Assembly: GCA_013361525.1 (NCBI GenBank)
Contig: JABFXY010000151.1
Span: 29,267 to 93,266, forward strand
Reading direction: 5' to 3'
DNA from: Polyangiaceae bacterium
GTDB lineage: Bacteria; Myxococcota_A; Polyangia; Polyangiales; Polyangiaceae
DNA: 64,000 bases
Both the position numbers and the translations under genes were made by a program. Below are positions 8,309 to 16,664 of the stretch, piece by piece. Numbering within the stretch: position 1 is the stretch's first letter; each line of letters starts with the position of its first letter. The notes under the pieces were generated by a model. The model worked only from the letters and a program-made list of their open reading frames with translations. It did not search any database and was not told the DNA's origin.

Positions 8309-10402
8309 TTGAGCCTGCCGCTTTTGCCGCGACGAACGCTTCGATCGGCGACACCTTGGCTCGTCGCGATCGCGGCTGCAATCGCAGCAGGCGCGGCAGT
8401 ACCCGCGTGCATCGCGGGCGGCCCGCCGATCGACCCGATCACGAACGAGGGCGGCTCGGACGAGGGCGATGCCGGCCCGCCGGACGCCTTGCCCGACGCG
8501 CCCGTCACCGAGCCCCACGCGGTCGTCGGCGCGACGCCGTCGCATGGGCCGTTCACCGGCGGAAACCGCGTCGTCATCACCGGCAACGGTTTCGCCTCGA
8601 ACGTCCGGATCTGGTTCGGCGACGTCGAGGCGACCGACGTCGTCCCGGTCGACGCGACCCGCGTGCAAGCAACCGCTCCTCCGGGGCAACGCGGCGCCGT
8701 CGCGATAACCGCCCAGAACGGCGACGACGACTCCACCCGTCGCACGCTCGAAGGCGGCTACGCGTACGACGCGCTCTACGCAGATCCTTCGTCCGGCCCC
8801 ATCTCGGGCGGCACCGAGGTTCGCATCGTCGGCCAGGGCACGAGCTGGGACGAAGGGAGCGAAGCCTTCATCGACGACGAAGCGTGCGCGGCGATCGAGA
8901 TCATCGGCCCAACGGAGATCGTCTGCACCGCGCCGCAAGGCACGCCGGGGGCAAAGAGCGTTCGCGTCGAGGACGGCGACGAGACGATCGTGGTGCTCGA
9001 CGCCTACACGTACGAAGACTCGTCGAACGGATACAAAGGTGGATTGAGCGGCGATCCGCTCGACGGCAGCCTGCGCGTCCTCGTCTACGACAACTTCAGC
9101 GGCGATCCGGTGCCGGGCGCGTACGTCGTCGTCGGGACGGATCTCGCGACAGGCATCGTCGAGCAAGCCGACGAGGGCGGCGTCGTCGTGATCGAAGATG
9201 GCTCGCTCGACGCGCCGGTCACGGTTTCGGTCGGAGCCGTGTGCCACAGCCCCATCAGCTTCGTCGACGTGCCGGTCGACACCGTCACCGTTTACCTCGA
9301 TCCGATCCTCATTCCGGCGTGCGCGGAGGGCGGCGACCCGCCCGGCGTCGGAGGGCATGGCGGCGCGACGGGCCTCGTCGAGGGGGAAATCGTGTTCCCC
9401 GCGGACTCCGAGTTCGAGCGCGGCCCGTTCCTGGTCCCCCACCCGATCGGCAACGAGACCGTCACTGCCTATCTCTTCGCCGCGAACGCGAACCCGCTCG
9501 CGACGTTCCAGCTTCCACCCCTCTCCGCCGCGATCACCGAGAACAACGACGGCACGATCGGCTACGGCTTCGCGGCGTCGAGCGGCCCCGGCAACAGGAC
9601 CTATTACGCGCTCGCCGGGCTCGAAGATCGAACGAAGAACCCGCCGACGTTCGTCGCCTATTCGATGGGTGTCGTTCGCGGCGTGCCGGTCTTCGGCGGC
9701 GAGACCACCTCGGAGGTGTACATCGCGATGGAGCCGCTCGACCTCGCGCTCACCATCGAGGCCGATCCGCCCGCGCCCGGCTCCGCAGGCCCGGACCGTC
9801 TACTGACGACCGTCGCCGTCCGGCTCGGCGCCGACGGCTTCGCGATCTTGCCCTCCGGGCAAAAGACGCCGCTCTTGCCTCTATCGGGCGACGTGACGTT
9901 CGTCGGCCTTCCGCTCCTCGCGAACGGCTTCGAGGGCTCGACGTATTACGTCAGCTCGCGCGCGGTGACCGGGCCGTCGTTCGTCGCACCGATGAGCGTC
10001 ATCGGCAGCGTGCAGACGACGACGACGGCGTTTCCGATCACGATGGGCGGCTTCGTGGGGCTGCCGACGCTGGAGACGCCGGAGCTGAACGCGAGCTGGG
10101 ACGGACGCCACCTCGAGACGACGTTCAGCGCGGGCGCACCCGTCGATCTCACCGTCTACGATATCGTTTCCGACAACGGGCTCGTCCACTGGACCATCGC
10201 CGTCCCGGGGGGCGCGCGCGCCGTCGAGCTCCCGGATCTCCGCGCCCTCGAAGGCACAGGTTTGCCGTCCGGCTCGGTCAGCGTCGCCGTCTACGGTGCC
10301 CGCATCGACGACTTCGACTACGCAGCGCTTCGAAACAGACACCTGCGTCCGTTCGGAATGTCCGCGTACTCCCTCGACTACGTCCTCGCGCACCTGCCGT
10401 GA
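8309..10402 (+). CDS. Secreted IPT/TIG-domain lipoprotein
   Basis: This 697-residue protein starts at TTG 8309 and has a lipoprotein signal peptide: Arg-rich n-region, hydrophobic stretch and lipobox VPAC. An acidic linker follows, then two IPT/TIG (immunoglobulin-like) domains at about residues 65-235. These are recognised by the GATPSHGPFTGGNRVVITG and PSSGPISGGTEVRIVGQG patterns. A probable carboxypeptidase-regulatory-like beta domain follows (SLRVLVYDNFSGDPVPGA), then a long beta-rich region without a recognised family. The protein is probably anchored in the outer membrane. It is the first gene of a three-gene run: the next gene overlaps it by 4 bp. The exact start is uncertain; TTG at 8324 is an alternative. 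Confidence 0.85.
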   Translation: MSLPLLPRRTLRSATPWLVAIAAAIAAGAAVPACIAGGPPIDPITNEGGSDEGDAGPPDALPDAPVTEPHAVVGATPSHGPFTGGNRVVITGNGFASNVRIWFGDVEATDVVPVDATRVQATAPPGQRGAVAITAQNGDDDSTRRTLEGGYAYDALYADPSSGPISGGTEVRIVGQGTSWDEGSEAFIDDEACAAIEIIGPTEIVCTAPQGTPGAKSVRVEDGDETIVVLDAYTYEDSSNGYKGGLSGDPLDGSLRVLVYDNFSGDPVPGAYVVVGTDLATGIVEQADEGGVVVIEDGSLDAPVTVSVGAVCHSPISFVDVPVDTVTVYLDPILIPACAEGGDPPGVGGHGGATGLVEGEIVFPADSEFERGPFLVPHPIGNETVTAYLFAANANPLATFQLPPLSAAITENNDGTIGYGFAASSGPGNRTYYALAGLEDRTKNPPTFVAYSMGVVRGVPVFGGETTSEVYIAMEPLDLALTIEADPPAPGSAGPDRLLTTVAVRLGADGFAILPSGQKTPLLPLSGDVTFVGLPLLANGFEGSTYYVSSRAVTGPSFVAPMSVIGSVQTTTTAFPITMGGFVGLPTLETPELNASWDGRHLETTFSAGAPVDLTVYDIVSDNGLVHWTIAVPGGARAVELPDLRALEGTGLPSGSVSVAVYGARIDDFDYAALRNRHLRPFGMSAYSLDYVLAHLP

Positions 10403-12396
10403 CCAAGCCGTCCACTCGCGGGCGCTTGTTCGCGCCGATCCTCGTGTTGTGCGCGGGGCCTCTCATGGTCGGGGCTTGTTTCGAGCGCGGCGACCGATGG
10501 CTCGACGAGGAGCCGCCTCCGCCGGTTTGCAACGTCGGCGACAAGCGTTGCACCACCGCAGTGGAAGAGTGTCGCGCGACCGGCAACATCACCGCGTGGG
10601 TCGTCGTCGACGACTGCGCGGCGCGCGACAAGATCTGTGTCGAGGGAATCTTCGAGTGCAAGACGTGCCGCCCGTCGGCGCAGTTTTGCGATGGGCTCGA
10701 CGTCCGCGTCTGTGATGCCGAGGGAGAGTCGTCGAGTTACGTGACGACCTGCGACGCCTCCGAGGGGCGCGCCTGCCGCGGCGGCGAGTGCAAACAGCTG
10801 TGCAACGACGCGCTGGCTTTCAAGAGCAACGTCGGCTGCGAGTATTGGGCCGTCGATCTCGACAACGCGAACGTGGACGCGACGAGCAACGCCGCCGCGC
10901 AACAGTTCGCGGTCGTCGTGTCGAATCCCCAGCCCGACGTGCCGGTCGTCGTTCGAATCGAGCAGGACGACTCGCTCCCCGGCACGGCGAACGACCCACA
11001 CGTCATCGCCGAGGCGACCATCGCGCCGCTCAACCTGCAGGTGTTCAAGCTCGGTCCGCGCGAGGTCGATGGAAGCCCCGAGGGCGAGTTCGACACGGGG
11101 ACACACACCGCGCTCACACGGCACGGGTACCGTGTGTCGACGGATTTCCCCGTCGTTGCATATCAATTCAACCCCCTCGAGAACGTGAGCGTCTTCTCCA
11201 ACGACGCATCCCTCCTCTACCCGCGCGAGGCGCTCACGAGCGATGCGTCGAGCTTGGTTCGCTCGTACGTCGTCCTCGGCTGGCCGCAGACGATCGCCGC
11301 GACCGACGACCCGGACACGAACTTCAACCCGCTCGATCCGACACACCTCCGATCGTTTCTCACGATCGTCGGCACCCGCGAGGAGACGCTCGTTCGCGTG
11401 ATCCCGTCGACGACCGTCGTCCCGGGAGGACCGGTCGCGATGACCGAGCCCGGCGGGATGATCGACGTGACGCTGGGCGCGTTCGACGTCCTCAACCTCG
11501 AGACGGGTGACTTCGCAGCGGACTTCTCCGGCACCGAGATCTTCGCCGACGGGCCGGTCGCCGTGTTCTCCGGAAGCGAAGCGGCCGACGCGCCGCATTT
11601 CGACAAACTCAGCCAGCGCCGCTGCTGCGCGGATCACCTCGAGGAGCAGGTCGCGCCGATCCGAACGGCGGGAACCACCTTCGCGATCCCACACTCGCCG
11701 AACCGTGGAGACGCCGTGAAAGCCGCCGGCGCCGACGTAAAGCCCATCATCGAGCCGGAGTACGTGCGCTTCATCGCGACGCACGACCAGGGCGCGGTCA
11801 TCGAGACGACCCTCCCCGCCCCCGACGATCACATCGAGCTCGCGACGGCCGGTGCCATGGCGGAGGTGCGGGTTTTCTCCGATTTCCTCGCGACGAGCTC
11901 GGACCCGGTCCTCGTCGCGCAGGTGAACGCGAGCCAGCAGGCCGGCAGCGTCACCAAATCCGGTTATCCCGGCGGCGACCCGAGCCTATTGTTCATTCCG
12001 CCTATCGAGCAATGGCGCCCGGATTACGTCTTTTTGACGCCGGACAAATACGCATTCGACTTCGTCGTCGTGATCGCGCCGTTCGGCGCCACGGTGCTGC
12101 TCGACGATCAGCCTCTCGGGCCCGAGACGTGTGAGGTAACCCCGGCCGACGGGCTCGACGCCGCGACGCGCGGCACCGAAAATCCGACCCACGTCGTGTA
12201 TCGCTGCCAGCTGAGCTTCCCCACCATCGACAGCTCCATCGATCCTCCGATCATCGCGGTCGGCACCCAAAACGACGGCGTGCACCGCATCGTCTCGAAC
12301 ACCCCGGTCTCGATCATCGTCTACGGCTGGGACGCGTTCGTGAGCTACGCGTACGCAGGCGGCACGGAGCTGCGCGAGATCGCGCCGCCGGAGTGA
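10399..12396 (+). CDS. IgGFc-binding-like surface lipoprotein
   Basis: This is a 665-residue protein beginning at GTG 10399, overlapping the previous stop (GTGA), so the two are probably translated together. A lipobox (VGAC near residue 26) follows a hydrophobic segment. Cys-rich motifs (CNVGDKRC, CKTCRPSAQFCDG, CRGGECKQLC) occupy about residues 38-140. The main body has the pattern of the bacterial IgGFc-binding domain (GCEYWAVDLDN, then AVVVSNPQPDVPV, VFKLGPREVDG, VSTDFPVVAYQFNPL). This family is frequent in myxobacterial surface proteins. Ligands are unknown; binding of IgG should not be assumed from the family name. The frame stays open upstream into the previous gene, but that part is antisense-like coding noise. 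Confidence 0.87.
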   Translation: MTKPSTRGRLFAPILVLCAGPLMVGACFERGDRWLDEEPPPPVCNVGDKRCTTAVEECRATGNITAWVVVDDCAARDKICVEGIFECKTCRPSAQFCDGLDVRVCDAEGESSSYVTTCDASEGRACRGGECKQLCNDALAFKSNVGCEYWAVDLDNANVDATSNAAAQQFAVVVSNPQPDVPVVVRIEQDDSLPGTANDPHVIAEATIAPLNLQVFKLGPREVDGSPEGEFDTGTHTALTRHGYRVSTDFPVVAYQFNPLENVSVFSNDASLLYPREALTSDASSLVRSYVVLGWPQTIAATDDPDTNFNPLDPTHLRSFLTIVGTREETLVRVIPSTTVVPGGPVAMTEPGGMIDVTLGAFDVLNLETGDFAADFSGTEIFADGPVAVFSGSEAADAPHFDKLSQRRCCADHLEEQVAPIRTAGTTFAIPHSPNRGDAVKAAGADVKPIIEPEYVRFIATHDQGAVIETTLPAPDDHIELATAGAMAEVRVFSDFLATSSDPVLVAQVNASQQAGSVTKSGYPGGDPSLLFIPPIEQWRPDYVFLTPDKYAFDFVVVIAPFGATVLLDDQPLGPETCEVTPADGLDAATRGTENPTHVVYRCQLSFPTIDSSIDPPIIAVGTQNDGVHRIVSNTPVSIIVYGWDAFVSYAYAGGTELREIAPPE

Positions 12397-13265
12397 TGAT
12401 TCGGCGCTGCGCGGTGTTCGCGTTGGTGAGCGCGTGCTCGGCGCCCGAGGACGTGCCGAGCGCGCCGGTCACCCAAGCGACCTTTACGCCGCCCCCTGTC
12501 GCGAGCGAGCAGAGCTCTGTCACGACGCCGACCGCCTCGGCGCCCGAGAGCGCGGCGACACCGCCCGCCCCGCGCATCGAGATCCCACCCGAAGTCCTCG
12601 CGGTATTCGAGGCGAAGCCCTACGTCGAAGACAAGTGCGAGCCCGCGGCGGCGGAGCGCCTGCCGGCCGGCGCAAGGCGCTGCAAATACTCGACGCTCGG
12701 CCTCGACGCCGAGGTGACGATCGCGAACCCGCCCCCGGAGACGGCTGCGCGTTGGATCGTGGATGCCGCTGACCGAGCAGAGCCGCTCGCCGCGCTGAAG
12801 GAGGCGGATCGGGCGCAATACGTCCGCGGCCTCGTCGCCTTCGCACGTCACGTTCGTCTGCAATCCTCGCGCATCTTCCCGATAGAAGGCGGAATCATCG
12901 AGGACATGGGCGGCGGTGCGAAGGTCTACAAGTTCGACCGCGGCGTCGTGACCCCGTGTGAAAAGGGCAATTGTCGCTGTCGCATCAACTCACTCTCACC
13001 CAATGCCTATTGCCGGTACCGGGCCTCGGTCGGCGACGACTTCGATGTTTGCGCCAAACGCTTCACCGGCAAAGACGGCGACGAAGCATGGCGAGCGCAC
13101 TGCCTCAACAACCACGTCGTCGCGCTCGCGAGCGATCACAACGAGCACTTCCGCGCAAAGGCCCACATCGTCGGCGAGCACGTGAAGAAGAAATGCGCGG
13201 CTCGACCCTGCAAGCCGGCCGAGGTCGTGATGCTGATCGAAAAAGAGCTCGGCCTCGCGCGTTGA
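12393..13265 (+). CDS. Hypothetical lipoprotein
   Basis: This 290-residue protein starts at GTG 12393, or at ATG 12396 overlapping the preceding stop. A short signal ends in the lipobox VSAC near residue 15, followed by a Thr/Pro/Ala-rich linker. The mature domain has six or more Cys residues (for example CEKGNCRCRI) and a C-terminal His-containing region (CLNNHVVALASDHNEH). It resembles no family I can name. It is the last gene of the overlapping lipoprotein run and is followed by an inverted repeat that may end transcription. Confidence 0.78.
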   Translation: MMIRRCAVFALVSACSAPEDVPSAPVTQATFTPPPVASEQSSVTTPTASAPESAATPPAPRIEIPPEVLAVFEAKPYVEDKCEPAAAERLPAGARRCKYSTLGLDAEVTIANPPPETAARWIVDAADRAEPLAALKEADRAQYVRGLVAFARHVRLQSSRIFPIEGGIIEDMGGGAKVYKFDRGVVTPCEKGNCRCRINSLSPNAYCRYRASVGDDFDVCAKRFTGKDGDEAWRAHCLNNHVVALASDHNEHFRAKAHIVGEHVKKKCAARPCKPAEVVMLIEKELGLAR

Positions 13266-13282
13266 GCCGTTGTTCTCGAGCG

Positions 13283-13390
13283 TGAACCGCAAAGGCGCGA
13301 AGGGCAGAAGAAGGGCGCAAAGGAAGAGGGTATTTACATTCCTCCTTCGCTCGCTCTCTCTGCTCTTTGCGTCTTTGCGGTTTGTCTTTT
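13283..13390. repeat. Inverted repeat element, copy 2 (between convergent genes)
   Basis: The left arm AACCGCAAAGGCGCGAAGGG (13285-13304) pairs with a right-arm CTCTTTGCGTCTTTGCGGTTT (about 13364-13384). The element sits between two convergent genes and could act as a two-way terminator. The arm sequence is shared with copy 5 at 54605. Confidence 0.75.
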
Positions 13391-13394
13391 CTGG

Positions 13395-14606
13395 TCAGCG
13401 CGGGAACCGGGCGATGTACGCGCCGCCGTTCGGGGCCAGCTCGTCGCTCGTCGCGGCGGTGAAGTACACGTGGGATTTCGTGAGCGCGATATGGCTCGCG
13501 AAAGGCACCTCGCACGCGACGTGCGGAGCGCCGTTTTTGGGCCACATGGTGATGGTTCCTTTGTCGAAGTCCGTCCATGCCGCGGCCTCTTCGTCGGCCG
13601 CGATCGCGCTCGCGCCGCCGAGCGTGCCGGCTCGAAGGATCTTTCCCGTCTTTTCGTCGAGGCGCAGGACGTCGGTGAGCGAGCCGACGAACACGGTATC
13701 GCTCGTCGCTGCGAGGCGCGTCGCGAGCAACACCATGCCGAAGATCTCGCCGTCGCCGCTCGACGGATTGGCGCGGACCAACCGCGATGCGTTCTTGCGA
13801 AGCGGCTCGGTCTCGCCGAGAGCGCTCGCGAAGAAATAGAGGTTGACGTTGGTCGACACGAGCGACGTCGGCGCATCGAGCTTGCCCTCCACCTTCGCGA
13901 CGAGCGCGCTCGAATCGCCTACCTTCGCGGGGACCGAGTGAATTTCGGCATGGGTATCGGTGACCGAGACGCCGTAGAGCGCTGCGTCCTTTTTACCCAA
14001 CTCCCAAACAGGAATTTTGACGGGCTCGCGTTTGCCCGTTTTCAAGTCGGCCCAGGTCGCCGTCTTCTCGATTGCGTCGAGGACGGCCACGCGCGAGCCG
14101 ACGAGCTCGACGTCGGAGAGATCCGCGACGAAATCGACGATAGGGCGAGATTTGGCGCCGGGGCGCAGCTCGATCACGCGCGTTCGATGCTCGTAGTCGC
14201 TTCCGATGCGGTTCGTCTTCGTGTCGACGACGAACACCGTTTCACCCGAGGTGAACACCCCGGGTTCTTGAAAGCTGCGCGCCAAAATTTCTGGTTTGCA
14301 GGTCTCGGCCGTCGACGGGCCTGCCTCGATCCGCTCTCCTCTGAGCTCGACCAACGTCTTCGGCGCTGGAGCCACGGCGTGTGGTGGGCTCGAAGTCGGC
14401 TCGACGACAGGCGCGACGGTCGTCGGCTCGGGCGCGACGGGCTCCGCGTTGATTGAGGCCTTGGGCGGCGCCTCGACGGGTGGCGTCCCCTGCCCCGTCG
14501 AGCACGCGCTCGACGCCAACGCCACAGTCAGGCTACCCGCTAGAGCAAGTATCCGGGGTTTCCCGTAGCCCGAAGTCTGAAGCCTGTAGCCGCGACCGAG
14601 TCTCAT
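13395..14606 (-). CDS. Hypothetical lipoprotein with beta-propeller-like repeats
   Basis: A 403-residue protein with an N-terminal signal and lipobox SSAC near residue 35. A Pro/Ala/Val-rich linker follows (about 36-85), then a domain of repeated beta-strand motifs (FVVDTKTNRIG, SRVAVLDAIEKTATWADLKTGK, VFVGSLTDVLRLDEKTGKILRAG). That pattern suggests a WD40/NHL-like propeller. The first residues are encoded by GGCTACAGGCTTCAGACTTC-like repeated sequence, so the true start could be slightly downstream. Function unknown; probably outer-membrane anchored. Confidence 0.78.
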   Translation of the reverse strand: MRLGRGYRLQTSGYGKPRILALAGSLTVALASSACSTGQGTPPVEAPPKASINAEPVAPEPTTVAPVVEPTSSPPHAVAPAPKTLVELRGERIEAGPSTAETCKPEILARSFQEPGVFTSGETVFVVDTKTNRIGSDYEHRTRVIELRPGAKSRPIVDFVADLSDVELVGSRVAVLDAIEKTATWADLKTGKREPVKIPVWELGKKDAALYGVSVTDTHAEIHSVPAKVGDSSALVAKVEGKLDAPTSLVSTNVNLYFFASALGETEPLRKNASRLVRANPSSGDGEIFGMVLLATRLAATSDTVFVGSLTDVLRLDEKTGKILRAGTLGGASAIAADEEAAAWTDFDKGTITMWPKNGAPHVACEVPFASHIALTKSHVYFTAATSDELAPNGGAYIARFPR

Positions 14607-14612
14607 CCTCGG

Positions 14613-15092
14613 TCATGTACGCTTGTTGCGTAGCCAAGTCTCCCAGGCTGCGAAGTCACCACCGAGCTCTTGGACCACGGCGTCGCGCGCGGCGTCGCTG
14701 AGGGCGATGAACGTTCCTTCGGCTTGCGCGAGGAGCTCACCCGACTCGGCGTTGACCAAGTCGCCGCGCATCTGCATGAGGCGGCGTTGATCTTTGACGA
14801 GCTCACCGGTCGCGCGCAGGCGCACGCCGAGCGGGGCCGGCTTCACGAAGCGGAGCGAGAGGCGCGCGGTTTGAACCCACCGATCGTGCAAAAAGGCGAC
14901 GCGCCCGATCGTCTCGTCCAAAATCGCCGAGATGATTCCGCCGTGCAGGACACCGGGCCAACCCTGGTGATGAACCGCAGGCGTCACTTCCGTCCACACG
15001 CGGACACCGTCGTCCTCGAACACGGCGCCTAGGCCGTGAGGGTTCTCGGTGCCACAGACGAAACACAGGGCCGACCCCGGCTGGCGCTTCAT
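14613..15092 (-). CDS. PaaI-like hotdog-fold acyl-CoA thioesterase
   Basis: This 159-residue protein probably hydrolyses an acyl-CoA thioester in the cytoplasm. The hotdog core is visible: HHQGWPGVLHGGIISAILDE (helix with the HGG motif and catalytic acidic residue), then RLSLRFVKPAPLGVRLRATGE. An N-terminal CFVCGTENPHGLG segment is typical of a 4HBT subgroup. It is on the same strand as the PAAR gene upstream (41-bp gap), but there is no functional reason to link it to secretion. The substrate is unknown. Confidence 0.88.
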   Translation of the reverse strand: MKRQPGSALCFVCGTENPHGLGAVFEDDGVRVWTEVTPAVHHQGWPGVLHGGIISAILDETIGRVAFLHDRWVQTARLSLRFVKPAPLGVRLRATGELVKDQRRLMQMRGDLVNAESGELLAQAEGTFIALSDAARDAVVQELGGDFAAWETWLRNKRT

Positions 15093-15133
15093 GAGGCCGG
15101 GTTATGCCACGTTATTCGGTACCGGGGGACGCT

Positions 15134-15838
15134 TCAGAACAGCGATTTCACGCCACCGAGCAGGTGATCTCGTATGACGTTCTTGAGGCCCTGCGCCGCA
15201 CCCTCGAGGGCTCCTTCCGCCGGGTTCTTCTTCTTGATGAGCGACTCGATGACGCCGCCCAACGCCTCGAGCGCGACGTCGGCGGCCGGCCCCTTCTCGT
15301 TCGGGGAGATGCTCGTCTGCGTGGTCTTCGGCCCAGCGAATAGAACGTTTTCCGAGCCCTCCATGATGAAGTTGCCGTTGTCGGTCTTGTCGCTCTTTCG
15401 GGCCGCAGGGCGCTTGTTCACGACGACCGTCTCGGAGCCCTCGGCGATTTTGCTCCCATCGTCGACGGGATCGAGGACGCGCGCTGCCTTGCGCAGGTTG
15501 ATGAAGACGTCGTTCGATCCGTCCGAAATCTCAGCACCCGCCACGACGATGCTGCCGCCGGCCGCTTCGCCCGCGGCCTCGCTGGCCTGACCGATTGCCT
15601 CGCCCGGTGCCGCCTTCACGCCGGCGCGCGCCGCCTTCACCGACGCCGACCACGCGCGGAACAACGCCTGCGCCACACGGCTGCCACCGACTGGAAAACG
15701 GCCGATGTTCACGATTTGGACGGCGGGTACTTTGATGAGCGCCGTGATGACGAAGCCGATGATCGTTCCGGCGACGGCCCCAGCGATCGAAAAGTTCTGA
15801 CCGACCGGGTCGTGATGGCGTGCGGCGGGGAGCATCAT
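15134..15838 (-). CDS. T6SS prePAAR/PAAR-domain protein
   Basis: A 234-residue protein starting at ATG 15838 (a longer open frame upstream is coding noise). Residues 5-10 (AARHHD) match the prePAAR motif AARxxDxxxH, except that Gln replaces the final His. A transmembrane segment follows (SIAGAVAGTIIGFVITALI). The second half is a PAAR domain (DGSNDVFINLRKAARVLDPVDDG, then GSKIAEGSETVVVNKRPAA, and IMEGSENVLFAG in shape). PAAR proteins form the tip of the VgrG spike. The tail after PAAR is only about 50 residues, so no toxin domain is obvious. It overlaps the EagR-like gene upstream by 4 bp, fitting the known pairing of EagR chaperones with prePAAR proteins. Confidence 0.85.
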   Translation of the reverse strand: MMLPAARHHDPVGQNFSIAGAVAGTIIGFVITALIKVPAVQIVNIGRFPVGGSRVAQALFRAWSASVKAARAGVKAAPGEAIGQASEAAGEAAGGSIVVAGAEISDGSNDVFINLRKAARVLDPVDDGSKIAEGSETVVVNKRPAARKSDKTDNGNFIMEGSENVLFAGPKTTQTSISPNEKGPAADVALEALGGVIESLIKKKNPAEGALEGAAQGLKNVIRDHLLGGVKSLF

Positions 15839-16251
15839 GGTTTTGCGAGCTCTCGGGGTCGGAAGGTTTTCAAAAATCGCTCGAATACGTGCTCCGTCAC
15901 TTCGGCGCGATCGGCCGGGCCGCTCGCGACGAAGGCGCAGGTTCGATCGAACAGGTCGAAGAACGCGAATGCATCGTAGCGCGGCCCCGCGGCCGTCTCG
16001 TACTGATGTCGTAAGAGGATCGCGCCAGGAGTCGGGCGATCGCTCTTGGTCGACGCATGGAGTTTGTAGCGGCTCATACCCAAGCGAAAGCTGGCGATTT
16101 GGGCGTCCACGAAGGTCTGCAGATCGCGCTCGCGAGGCCGCCGCACCACGACGACGTCGATGTCGTCGTTTCGATATTGGTAGAAGCTCCGGTCGTCCCA
16201 GGACGGGTCGACCGGAAACGAGCATTCCGAGACATGATAGAGCTGCATCAT
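15835..16251 (-). CDS. EagR-like (DUF1795/DcrB family) T6SS chaperone, second copy
   Basis: A 138-residue protein of the DUF1795 type: N-terminal FPVDPSWDDRSFYQYR, DVVVVRRPRERDLQTFVDAQIASFRLGM, then beta strands and a C-terminal EHVFERFLKTFR helix. EagR proteins bind the prePAAR and transmembrane segment of T6SS effectors before loading on VgrG. This gene overlaps the prePAAR gene by 4 bp downstream and its paralogue by 4 bp upstream. Both copies have exactly 138 residues but low sequence identity, so they could form a heterodimer or serve two clients. Confidence 0.8.
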   Translation of the reverse strand: MMQLYHVSECSFPVDPSWDDRSFYQYRNDDIDVVVVRRPRERDLQTFVDAQIASFRLGMSRYKLHASTKSDRPTPGAILLRHQYETAAGPRYDAFAFFDLFDRTCAFVASGPADRAEVTEHVFERFLKTFRPRELAKP

Positions 16252-16664
16252 TGTCTCCTGAACTCGGTCTTCGCAATCAGCGCGTCGGCGCGCTCGTCGA
16301 TTTCCGCAAGGCTGCGCGCGGGTCCGAACAGAGAGAAGATGACCGCGAGCTCGTAGTACTCGACCACGATCAACCGGCAGTATTGAGCGTTTCCCTGGGT
16401 CCGCACCACCAGCTTCACTTCTCTACCGAGCGCCTCGCCGACCGCGATGTCGTCCTCGCCGAGGACGTCATGGTCCTCACCCGCTTCGATGACTTTGTTC
16501 TTCCAAAACTCGAGAACGGGACCGACGCCTTCCTCGGGCAGCGCCGTTCGAGCGACGACCTGGGAAATGCTCGCGTCCTCCGCCGAGAACGACTGAATGC
16601 TCTCTTCCACCCAGTCGGGACCTGGGAGCTCGAACTCGAAGTCGGCGGCCATCGCCCAGGTCAT
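16248..16664 (-). CDS. EagR-like (DUF1795/DcrB family) T6SS chaperone, first copy
   Basis: A 138-residue protein with the DUF1795 layout: FEFELPGPDWVEESIQSF, VVARTALPEEGVGPVLEFWK, strand-rich middle (REVKLVVRTQGNAQYCRLIVV), C-terminal helix. The ATG at 16664 overlaps the stop of the upstream ATPase gene (ATGA). The frame remains open further upstream but would only encode ATPase shadow. It probably acts with the copy downstream in folding or loading the prePAAR protein. Confidence 0.78.
   Translation of the reverse strand: MTWAMAADFEFELPGPDWVEESIQSFSAEDASISQVVARTALPEEGVGPVLEFWKNKVIEAGEDHDVLGEDDIAVGEALGREVKLVVRTQGNAQYCRLIVVEYYELAVIFSLFGPARSLAEIDERADALIAKTEFRRQ

Noticed and set aside
8356..10398. 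Upstream part of a 1346-residue plus frame
   Set aside because: Before 10399 it only reads out-of-frame through the TIG-domain lipoprotein gene; the true gene starts at GTG 10399.
14520..14606. Tandem GGCTACAGGCTTCAGACTTC-like sequence at the start of the 13395-14606 gene
   Set aside because: Too short and imperfect to call a repeat family from a single site in this window.
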